Source: Calothrix sp. C42_A2020_038 | Lineage (GTDB): Bacteria > Cyanobacteriota > Cyanobacteriia > Cyanobacteriales > Nostocaceae | Assembly: GCA_015272395.1 (NCBI GenBank) | Contig: JACYLQ010000001.1 | Coordinates: 523,626-587,625 of the forward strand | Reading direction: 5' to 3' | DNA length: 64,000 nucleotides | Part shown: one piece after another, positions 26,541-33,710 of the stretch | Layout of the letters: every line of letters begins with the position of its first letter | Numbering within the stretch: the stretch's first letter is position 1 | The notes under the pieces: generated by a model | What the model was told of the DNA's origin: nothing | Seen by the model: only the letters and a program-made list of their open reading frames with translations | Databases searched by the model: none | Program-made: the position numbers and the translations under genes

Positions 26541-26720
26541 AATAGTGTTGCAGAAAACGGAACAGGCGCCTCCGTAAGATACTTATCCGGAATATCAAAT
26601 TGAACAGTTATTACTCCTTTTTTGATGTTTACCCCTAACTCTTGTAATCGATACTAAGAATCAACCATATCAGAGTTTATATTGGCACCATCCCCAAAAT
26701 GCTCTTTAAAAGCGAAATTT
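26541..26720 (-). pseudogene. Unrecognised coding relic with an in-frame TAG
   Basis: On the minus strand from 26720 the frame reads FKEHFGDGANINSDMVDS, then TAG, then YRLQELGVNIKKGVITVQ and continues with protein-like composition to about 26541, where it runs without a stop toward the pentapeptide start. It may be the end of one gene plus the beginning of another, or a broken gene. No family recognised. Confidence 0.3.
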
Positions 26721-26737
26721 GTTCAGCCAGGGGAGTG

Positions 26738-27625
26738 TCAAACAACTGGTTGGATACGTCTTTTATTTAACAACCAAGTAATTAATGCACCTAAACCAAA
26801 AATATTGACCACTGATGAAACTAGTCCCCCTAGTACAGGAACCAAACCGATTAAACCCAAAACTAACATCCCAACGAGAAATTCTTGCATAGTTGTTCGC
26901 TCTCTGCCGCTCAAAATTCTTTGTCCAAGTAAAAGAGCAACTCCGAGATTTCCTAGTACGACCGCAATAGTCACAGCTAAACCAACCACTGGTAGTAATG
27001 GGATTCCAATTAAACTAATTGCCAGAAAGATAATCAGTAAAATCACTGCGAGCAAACCACCATTACCCCACAGTCCACATTGAAGCGGGTATTCTCTGAC
27101 TGTTGTTGCTAAGTTAAGCAGAATATTTGGGCGCCAAAGTAAAAGTAAAACACCAAGAATCGTAACTGCAACAACATTGAAAATATGAAATCCAGTATGG
27201 AAAAGATATCGGAAGAAGTTACCTCCTCTCCTTCGATAACCGTATGTTCCCCATCTACCATCTAAAGCTGTACCAGAAGTACCGCCAATTGTAGCTCCGG
27301 GAGCTACGATAATTTTTCCCCCCACTGCATAAACATCACCGTCTACACGCGCACCTTTTTCCAAAATCACATCACCATCAACTGCAATTGCCGTCTTAGT
27401 AACTCTTGCCCCTTCACCAATTGTTACATCACCACCAATCGCATGGGCGTTTTCCACTTTTTGCTCAGGAGGAATTGTTACATCACCCCCGATCCGAATC
27501 AGATTATTGTTGTTAATGCTAATATCGGTTTGCGCTAAAGCTGTAAAAGATACAAAAGAAACAACAATTGCACTTAGAACTGATACTAGTACCAGGTTTA
27601 ATAAGTTTTTTTGTATACTTTTCAT
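26738..27625 (-). CDS. Bactofilin-like repeat/membrane protein
   Basis: 295 aa. After a signal anchor (LVLVSVLSAIVVSFVSFTAL) come repeated beta-strand units GGDVTIPPEQKV, GGDVTIGEGARV, DGDVILEKGARV, GDVYAVGGKIIV, resembling polymer-forming cytoskeletal (bactofilin) repeats. The C-terminal half has about four hydrophobic helices (VVAVTILGVLLLLW, LLAVILLIIFLAISLIG and further). The topology suggests an exported repeat domain on a membrane base. Function unknown; no operon partner. Confidence 0.75.
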   Translation of the reverse strand: MKSIQKNLLNLVLVSVLSAIVVSFVSFTALAQTDISINNNNLIRIGGDVTIPPEQKVENAHAIGGDVTIGEGARVTKTAIAVDGDVILEKGARVDGDVYAVGGKIIVAPGATIGGTSGTALDGRWGTYGYRRRGGNFFRYLFHTGFHIFNVVAVTILGVLLLLWRPNILLNLATTVREYPLQCGLWGNGGLLAVILLIIFLAISLIGIPLLPVVGLAVTIAVVLGNLGVALLLGQRILSGRERTTMQEFLVGMLVLGLIGLVPVLGGLVSSVVNIFGLGALITWLLNKRRIQPVV

Positions 27626-27959
27626 ATCAAAATAGGGAAAACTATATACTTATACTAAAGATCCCCCAAACTCCCCTACACAAATCTTGGCAAGTTGGGG
27701 TTAAACCGTATCTTCATATAAAATTAATAGCAGAATTTGGACTTTACCAAACGTAAATCGAAAATTTTTAAGTTTTATAAAAAATCAAGTAAGTCTTCCT
27801 ATTAGATGATGACAATACGGGTATTCTGATCGCCAACTTCATAAAAATTGTCGGCAATCTTGTCAGTCGCAACCCAGTTATGAAACCACTAACTACGGAA
27901 GAACCAAATGGGCGGCTCATGGTTACTGAAATTTATGTAGTTGGCAACTCCTCTATTAT
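27626..27959. other. Intergenic region with a dispersed repeat end
   Basis: 334 bp. A decaying frame (DDDNTGILIANFIKIVGNLV) spans about 27805-27960 but has no start or known family. It contains CCACTAACTACGGAAGAACC at 27886-27905, found again in inverted orientation at 31538-31557. Confidence 0.4.
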
Positions 27960-29039
27960 ATGCAACTTCATATTAAACTGGTATTAATCCCTTTAATATT
28001 GTCACTTAATATACAAAATTATGTCAGTATGAATAGAAAAACAATTGCCGAAAAAACTCGAAAATTCTTATCTACAGCGTTAGTTTATGGGATAGTAATT
28101 TACACTTTGCACACTCTTGAATCTAAAGGTATTTACTGTCTAAATTTTAGTTACGGTACAGCAACAGTTATTACCCCTGATGGTAAAACTTTAATAAAGG
28201 GTGATGAAGGTATCAAATTTAGGGATATAGCGAGCGGAGAAACTATCCGTTCTCTGGAAGGGTATTTTTTTAATGTTAATCAAGTAGATGTAAGTCCTGA
28301 CGGTAAAACCCTGGTTGGTTCTATTAATTCCGAATATGGTGATGAACAAGCTGCTCAAATATATCGGTGGGACTTGGTGAGTGGAAAACAAATTTCTCCA
28401 TTGAAGGGACATAAAGACCACGTTTATACTTTTGCCTTTAGCCCAGATAGCAAAATTATGGTTAGTGGTAGTGCTGATAATACAGTAAAAATTTGGGACT
28501 TAGCAAGTGGAAAAGAAATCCGCACACTTTCTGGACATCATGGTAATCTTCGACAAGTAGCCATTACCAAAGATGGTCAAACAATTGTCAGTGCAGAAAT
28601 TGACGGATTTATCAAATTATGGGACATTACCACTGGTAAGGAAAAACGTACTATTACAGATAGAGTCAGAATTAAATCATTTAATATCACTCCAGATAGC
28701 CAGACGATAATTGTTAATAGGTATGATGAGACAATTAAATCTTGGAATATCTCTACAGGTCAACAAATATCTATTCTCAAAAATCAAAGTAACATCAAAG
28801 TCTCTGGTTCTGCAATCAGTCTAGATGGTAAAACTCTTTTCACTGCTAGTAATAATAAAACAATTAGGGTTTGGGATATTGCGAGTGGTCAGGAAGTACG
28901 TAATATCAAAGTGGATTCAGATGTTATTAGTGTTGGGGTTAACCCAGATGGTAAAACTCTTGTTGGTAGTGGTTCTGATAAAAAAATTAGGTTCTGGGAT
29001 ATAGCGAGTGGTCAGAACATACGTACGTTTTGTGAATAA
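27960..29039 (+). CDS. WD40-repeat protein with N-terminal membrane anchor
   Basis: 359 aa. A hydrophobic segment (STALVYGIVIYTLHTL, about 37-55) anchors a beta-propeller of about seven WD40 units, each ending in a variant of KIWDLASGKEI (RFWDIASGQNI, RVWDIASGQEV, KLWDITTGKEK). Such proteins act as scaffolds in cyanobacterial signalling; no catalytic domain is present. A start at 28029 (MNRKTIAEK) is a reasonable alternative that gives a cleaner anchor topology. Confidence 0.85.
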   Translation: MQLHIKLVLIPLILSLNIQNYVSMNRKTIAEKTRKFLSTALVYGIVIYTLHTLESKGIYCLNFSYGTATVITPDGKTLIKGDEGIKFRDIASGETIRSLEGYFFNVNQVDVSPDGKTLVGSINSEYGDEQAAQIYRWDLVSGKQISPLKGHKDHVYTFAFSPDSKIMVSGSADNTVKIWDLASGKEIRTLSGHHGNLRQVAITKDGQTIVSAEIDGFIKLWDITTGKEKRTITDRVRIKSFNITPDSQTIIVNRYDETIKSWNISTGQQISILKNQSNIKVSGSAISLDGKTLFTASNNKTIRVWDIASGQEVRNIKVDSDVISVGVNPDGKTLVGSGSDKKIRFWDIASGQNIRTFCE

Positions 29040-29081
29040 ACAGAAATGACTGTACTCAACGTAATTGCAAGCAATACAAAT

Positions 29082-29450
29082 TTATGGGATTTGGTTTAAA
29101 TTGCAAATCATGTAATTGCGAGAGTACATTCGACAATCTGCATCAAGGCGCTGTTCTTCTCTATAATATATAACCATTCCTCCTAATTGCTCTTTCCACA
29201 TCCAGCCATGCTGCTCCAAATAAGTTTTTAAGTCAGAGGACGAACGAACTAACAATCTTTGTCGATTAGAACCAATTATAGAAGCGTTGGCACGGGTTAG
29301 CTCCATAAAGATAGCTGTTTTGATAATAAGAGGCGTATCCTTTTCTTGATTTATAGCTGATGCAAAAGACAATAAATAAATTAGTATGCTGCTAACCAGT
29401 ACTAACAGAAAAACCTTGAGCAGAAGTGAAATATAATTTTGAAATTTCAT
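29082..29450 (-). CDS. Small membrane-anchored protein of unknown function
   Basis: About 122 aa. One N-terminal TM segment (SLLLKVFLLVLVSSILIYLL) followed by a soluble domain with RQRLLVRSSSDLKTYLEQHG and WKEQLGGMVIYYREEQR, and two Cys near the end. No family recognised. The ATG at 29450 is chosen because the longer frame would overlap the upstream reductase gene. Confidence 0.6.
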   Translation of the reverse strand: MKFQNYISLLLKVFLLVLVSSILIYLLSFASAINQEKDTPLIIKTAIFMELTRANASIIGSNRQRLLVRSSSDLKTYLEQHGWMWKEQLGGMVIYYREEQRLDADCRMYSRNYMICNLNQIP

Positions 29451-29481
29451 ATCATAAAAATGATTATTAGCGATCGGGATT

Positions 29482-30822
29482 TCATGCAGGAAAACACTTC
29501 CCAAATGCTTGAAGTAATTTAGGGGAACCTTTGATACGAATCTTACCTTGCAACAAAGCCCAAATCAAGTTTTGTTCCTTGGCAAGAAAACGTAACCAAG
29601 TTTGGCTATCCGCAGTCACAGAAAGATTTGCTTTGCCAACGTGCCCATCTTGAACCTGTAATATTTTATTTTGAATCCTCACCGTTGCACGACGAGACTC
29701 AGAACCACTGAACGTGAAGTGGTATACAGCATTCAACCCCTCTGACTGATGACGTTGAAAGAGCAATGGCAATCCAAACAGAAAACCTGGAATCGATTGA
29801 GGACGAATACCACTGCTGACTCGTTTCATTGTTTTGTGGGGAAAGCGTTTTGCTACATAGGTTTCTGCATCTGAACCAGGTATGACATAAATTGTTTCGA
29901 GTTTATCTTGTAACGGTTTAACCACTTCTTGCACAAACGCTTTGCGATCGCTCAAAAATGGGGCAATTACATCTTCTCCAGCCGGACATGCAGCCATACA
30001 ATAGGCGGCTTTATAGTTTGCTTTGAAGGACAAACTCTGCCACATCGAAGCTGATTCTGAATCACTGACTTTGTGACGGTAATCGCGGGCATTTTTACTA
30101 TCAGCAATTGTCTCTGCCCAATCAGTAAATCCACTCATAAATTCACGGTAATTATGGGTATAACAGGCTGAAAAATTGAAGTTACCATCGTTACCAATCG
30201 CACCGACCGGACAAGCTGTGACGCATAATTTGCACTCCAAACAAGGATTGTAGTCGATGGGATAAGTATATTCAGTCACCTCTGCATCCAAGAGAATAGT
30301 TCCCAGCGAGATGAAATTACCAAACTTGGGATGTATCACCAAACGATGAATTCCCATATGTCCCAATCCAGCAGCAACTGCCACTGGTTTATGGGAAACA
30401 ACCCACACTTTACCTGGAAATCGATCCATTTCCATTGGAAAACTAGCCCCTGGAACCATTGCTCTTACACCCGCTTGTTCCAAAGCTTTGGTAATTTTGC
30501 GGGCAACCTCATTTACATGGTCATAATTAGCGTGAAATTCTACATTTGCTGCCGAACGGACTGGAGTGCGAATATTTTCCCGATTCATGCGGCAGACAAA
30601 GCTAATCAAGGTTTTGGTTGCTGGAAATGCCTTCAAAATATCTGGATGCTGGTCAGCGATCGCATCTCTACCAATTTCCACAAAACCCACATCGTCAGCA
30701 CCCATTTCTAAGCAAAGCGATCGCAGTGAATCTGCATTCAATTTAACTCTACTTGTTGGCACATTACTAACAGACTGTTCGCGCCACCATTTCACAGTTG
30801 GATGATTATCAAACTTAGCCAT
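29482..30822 (-). CDS. 4Fe-4S reductase-like protein with C-terminal SCP2 domain
   Basis: About 446 aa. The N-terminal part resembles epoxyqueuosine reductase/reductive-dehalogenase-type proteins, with MAVGLGHMG-like VAAGLGHMGIHRLVIHPKFG. A ferredoxin-like motif NPCLECKLCVTACPVGAIG and further cysteines (CYTHNYREF, YCMAACPAG) supply 4Fe-4S ligands. The C-terminus (about 350-446) looks like an SCP2 sterol-carrier domain (FTFSGSESRRATVRIQ, LIWALLQGKIRIKG). No cobalamin motif is evident. The start ATG at 30822 is preceded by AAAGGGG. It follows marR by about 50 bp, with the palindromic operator in the gap, so it is probably repressed by that MarR protein. Confidence 0.8.
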   Translation of the reverse strand: MAKFDNHPTVKWWREQSVSNVPTSRVKLNADSLRSLCLEMGADDVGFVEIGRDAIADQHPDILKAFPATKTLISFVCRMNRENIRTPVRSAANVEFHANYDHVNEVARKITKALEQAGVRAMVPGASFPMEMDRFPGKVWVVSHKPVAVAAGLGHMGIHRLVIHPKFGNFISLGTILLDAEVTEYTYPIDYNPCLECKLCVTACPVGAIGNDGNFNFSACYTHNYREFMSGFTDWAETIADSKNARDYRHKVSDSESASMWQSLSFKANYKAAYCMAACPAGEDVIAPFLSDRKAFVQEVVKPLQDKLETIYVIPGSDAETYVAKRFPHKTMKRVSSGIRPQSIPGFLFGLPLLFQRHQSEGLNAVYHFTFSGSESRRATVRIQNKILQVQDGHVGKANLSVTADSQTWLRFLAKEQNLIWALLQGKIRIKGSPKLLQAFGKCFPA

Positions 30823-30839
30823 TGTATCCCCTTTAATTA

Positions 30840-30857
30840 ATATATGTATATACATGT
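30840..30857. promoter_or_regulatory. MarR-type operator, second copy
   Basis: ATATATGTATATACATGT, nearly palindromic and matching 17 of the first 18 bases of the palindrome upstream of marR. It sits between the marR stop and the reductase start, just upstream of the RBS. Confidence 0.65.
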
Positions 30858-30875
30858 TTTAGGTAAATTTTAAAA

Positions 30876-31331
30876 TTAACCTAGGGCTTTCACCTCAGAC
30901 AGAAGCGCTAATAAGCTTTGCCACGAATCCTCCCCAAAGTGTTGCATCACTTCAGCTTGAGCTTGTTCCCACAAAGGTATAGCCTCTGTCAAAACCGCTT
31001 TCCCTTCCGATGTCAGGGATACCAACTTAACTCGTCGATCCTCACCAGGTGCGATCGCTACTAAACCTCGCTTTTCCAATAAATTTAGATTTCGAGTCAG
31101 GGTGGTTTGGTCGGTAAATAACTCTTGAGCTAAACGAGTAATCGGTGTGAACTCAAGCAGGTAAATTGAGACTAACAGGGTAAATTGGTTTAAAACCAAC
31201 CCCACCGGACGTAAAGCATTGTCATACACCTGAGTAATAATCCGCGAAGCCCGACGAATATGCATACCCATGCAGGTTGCAGGTATTTGAGTGACTCCAA
31301 GGAGATTTGTTTGGGGGTTTTCCTCTTTCAT
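30876..31331 (-). CDS. MarR-family transcriptional regulator
   Basis: 151 aa, typical length. Winged helix with LAQELFTDQTTLTRNLNLLEKRGLVAIAPGEDRRVKLVSLTSEG-type sequence (recognition helix TDQTTLTRNLNLLEK, wing GEDRRVKLVSLT). The N-terminal helix IRRASRIITQVYDNAL supports dimerisation. It directly precedes the reductase gene; both starts are flanked by near-identical palindromes, implying autorepression and control of the reductase. Ligand unknown. Confidence 0.92.
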   Translation of the reverse strand: MKEENPQTNLLGVTQIPATCMGMHIRRASRIITQVYDNALRPVGLVLNQFTLLVSIYLLEFTPITRLAQELFTDQTTLTRNLNLLEKRGLVAIAPGEDRRVKLVSLTSEGKAVLTEAIPLWEQAQAEVMQHFGEDSWQSLLALLSEVKALG

Positions 31332-31332
31332 A

Positions 31333-31352
31333 ATATATGTATATACATATAT
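31333..31352. promoter_or_regulatory. MarR-type operator, first copy (perfect 20-bp palindrome)
   Basis: ATATATGTATATACATATAT, a perfect palindrome that begins two bases upstream of the marR start codon. The same core recurs at 30840-30857. Confidence 0.7.
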
Positions 31353-31865
31353 CTGGTTTTTGTCAAGGGATGTTTGCTGATGGAAAAGTTTTTAGCAAGA
31401 TTTCGACATCATCCCACAATAATTTTATACATACCCAATAACAGAATTTAAGCAACTTGTCAATAAATAATATTAAAATATTACCGAAAATGGGGATAGA
31501 AAACATCATTTTGGGGATGCGATCGCACTACAAGTTCGGTTCTTCCGTAGTTAGTGGGCTAAACTTTTAAGAAAATGCCAAAATAGTAAAGCACGTATTT
31601 CAAAATTCTTAAAATTTCAAAATATCTCATCGACAATCTCTGAATTTTTCAGATTCTGAACAAACTGTAGAAACTTGTCTTAAATATTCATAGCTATATT
31701 ATTTTGCTGTGACTATAAAGCATACTTAACTAAATTCATGAACTATAGTGTTGATTTTGTTTATATGTAACACTAATCAATATTTTATAAATTCAATCAT
31801 TAATTCATCATCGATACAAATTACACTCAAACAACTTTAAATTGTGAAATAGCTTGTAATTCTTC
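31353..31865. other. Intergenic region between marR and the antitoxin
   Basis: About 510 bp, very AT-rich after 31600. Contains one HIP1 site (31519-31526) and GGTTCTTCCGTAGTTAGTGG (31538-31557), the inverted copy of the 27886-27905 repeat. I looked for CRISPR-like repeats here and found none. Confidence 0.4.
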
Positions 31866-32069
31866 TTATTCTTCCTGAAGAACATAATATATTTCCCAAT
31901 TTTGCTGGAGATTTAACCAAAAACTCGAACTATTTCCAAAAAACTTGGACAATCGTAGTGTGGTACTCGGTGTAATACCCCGCTTCTGATTTATCAACTC
32001 ATTGACTCGCTGATAGGGAACATGAAGTGCATCTGCTAGCTGTCGTTGGGTTATTCCCATCGGTTCCAA
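31866..32069 (-). CDS. HigA-type antitoxin (Xre HTH), 5' end displaced
   Basis: 67 aa from the first ATG: GITQRQLADALHVPYQRVNELINQKRGITPSTTLRLSKFFG is the HigA/VapI helix-turn-helix. Codons upstream of this ATG still encode the family's N-terminal block HPGEILLKDFLEP, but a TGA stops that frame 15 codons further up (near 32126) with no ATG between. So either this is a short form or the gene lost its start. No HigB toxin is visible beside it. Confidence 0.6.
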   Translation of the reverse strand: MEPMGITQRQLADALHVPYQRVNELINQKRGITPSTTLRLSKFFGNSSSFWLNLQQNWEIYYVLQEE

Positions 32070-32077
32070 GAAATCTT

Positions 32078-32302
32078 TTAGCAGAATTTCGCCTGGATGG
32101 GATGGGGGTAAAAAAAAGCTTCACGCCAATCAGTGTAAGTAAAAGGTTTTGGAAGATTTGCGTAGCTATTGTTGCTATACAACCACCGTAATAATGCCCA
32201 CAATCTAATTGCCCGGCTGAGATTTTGGCTTTGGTCGAGGGAACCCTTGGCTAGTTTTTGTAAAAGATTAAAATCTGGATAGTCTTTAAATATGATATTC
32301 AC
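32078..32302 (-). pseudogene. N-terminal fragment of a TIGR03985-like CRISPR-associated regulator
   Basis: 74 aa: LLQKLAKGSLDQSQNLSRAI, then LWALLRWLYSNNSY and FTYTDWREAFF. As I recall, this N-terminus is that of the TIGR03985 family, HTH/WYL-type proteins found beside cyanobacterial type III CRISPR loci, which are normally several hundred residues long. Here the frame passes a run of eight T (minus strand, 32110-32117) and soon stops; one extra T would join it to the HigA frame. It is divergent from the CRISPR operon, as expected for its regulator. Family assignment is from memory. Confidence 0.5.
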
Positions 32303-32417
32303 GGTAGTTTTGGCTATTTGGTTAATTACTTATAGATTAGCAGCTATTCGGAAGGGGATATTTCCGATCATGTGCCATAATAGGCATAGCAATTTTGAGA
32401 ATGGATACATCTACCAC
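32303..32417 (+). promoter_or_regulatory. Presumed divergent promoter of the type III-D-like operon
   Basis: 115 bp between the regulator fragment and the first effector gene. Contains an inverted repeat TCGGAA-8-TTCCGA (32348-32367) and TGCC-ATAATA-GGCA just after it, either of which could be an operator. No clear -35/-10 pair. Confidence 0.35.
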
Positions 32418-33710
32418 ATGAGTACATCTGAGTTTGATGAGTATAAAGTAGACCATCTGTTTTTGCTGATTGGGGAGAATCCTTTACCTAATTACGTTGC
32501 AGCAAATTTGTTGTTGAAGAGAGGTGGAACTGCATATTTGGTATATTCAACGGGTACAGAGAAATCTGCAACACGGCTACAAAAGATTCTGCAAAGTGAA
32601 TTAAACGGGTTTAAAAGTATAGAATTACTACCACTCAATGATTACGAGTCTGATGCTTACTATATCCAGCAGGAAATAAAAAATAAGTTAGGAAGTATTA
32701 AAGGCGGAAATATAGGCTTAAATTACACAGGTGGTACGAAAGCTATGTCCTCGCATTCTTACAGAACATTATTTTACGAACAAGTTAAAGACAAATCAAA
32801 TGCACTGTACAAGCGACGTGAAGATGTTATTTTTAGCTATCTTGACCCTCGTCGATTAGAAATGTGTATAGACAGGGAAGATAATGAACGTATTCGTTTG
32901 AAAATTAAACCTGATACTTTGCAAATTGAACTGGTAAAGCTTTTTCAGTTACATGGGTTGGAATTAAAACAAAAACCAACACAAGAAATCAAATTAGCTG
33001 AATTAACAAAAGAACTTGTCGAAATATTTGGAGAAGATAAGAAGAGAAAGTTGTGGTTTGATTGGTATTGCAAAATATTTTGTGAAGAATCACGTAAAAA
33101 GAAACCTAATGGTACTTGGGGTAATTGGAAAAGTAAAACAGACTTAGAAAAAATATTTGTATCCTTAAATGGCTTACCATTAAGTTTTGTAAAGGTATTG
33201 AGAAACAAAAATTTACTGAATGATGAAGATCAACTTGTTTTATCAAATGTAAACGGTTTATTTCCAAAGATAGAGGATTTTTGCAAATGGCTAGATGGGA
33301 TATGGCTAGAACATCATGTACTAGAGCAAGTCAAAAATATTGCAAGTAGCCAATTGATACAACATTATGGAATGAATTTTGAGCTTAAACTTACAAGTGA
33401 TGAAAAGTTTGAATTTGATGTCGCATTTACACGGGGTTATCAGCTTTTTGCTATATCCTGTACAACTACAAGCGACAGAAAATTATGTAAAAGTAAGTTG
33501 TTTGAAGCATATTTAAGAGCACAACAAATGGGAGGAGATGAAGCAAGGATTGCTTTAGTTTGCTGTTTTGATGAACCAGATTCTTTAAAAGCAGAAATAT
33601 CTGGAAAAATACCAGACAAAAAAATTGCTGTTTTTGGTAAAGAAGATATAAAAAAATTAGCCACAGAACTTAATAATTGGATTCAAAAAAATGATGAGGG
33701 CACAAGATGA
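32418..33710 (+). CDS. CARF-domain protein with Card1/Can2-like (DUF1887) nuclease fold, altered active site
   Basis: About 430 aa. The CARF domain (1-150) begins VDHLFLLIGENPLPNYVAANLL and has the ring-nucleotide motif TGGTKAM at 104-110. The C-terminal domain matches Card1-type PD-(D/E)XK nucleases: WLEHHVLEQVK, then FEFDVAF with Asp334, then LFAISCTTT. In Card1 homologues the last motif is IECKT; here Ser347 and Thr349 replace the catalytic Glu and Lys. It is the first gene of the CRISPR operon and overlaps the Cas10-like gene by 4 bp. It should sense cyclic oligoadenylate; cleavage activity is doubtful. The start at 32418 is chosen because upstream codons do not fit the CARF N-terminus. 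Confidence 0.8.
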   Translation: MSTSEFDEYKVDHLFLLIGENPLPNYVAANLLLKRGGTAYLVYSTGTEKSATRLQKILQSELNGFKSIELLPLNDYESDAYYIQQEIKNKLGSIKGGNIGLNYTGGTKAMSSHSYRTLFYEQVKDKSNALYKRREDVIFSYLDPRRLEMCIDREDNERIRLKIKPDTLQIELVKLFQLHGLELKQKPTQEIKLAELTKELVEIFGEDKKRKLWFDWYCKIFCEESRKKKPNGTWGNWKSKTDLEKIFVSLNGLPLSFVKVLRNKNLLNDEDQLVLSNVNGLFPKIEDFCKWLDGIWLEHHVLEQVKNIASSQLIQHYGMNFELKLTSDEKFEFDVAFTRGYQLFAISCTTTSDRKLCKSKLFEAYLRAQQMGGDEARIALVCCFDEPDSLKAEISGKIPDKKIAVFGKEDIKKLATELNNWIQKNDEGTR

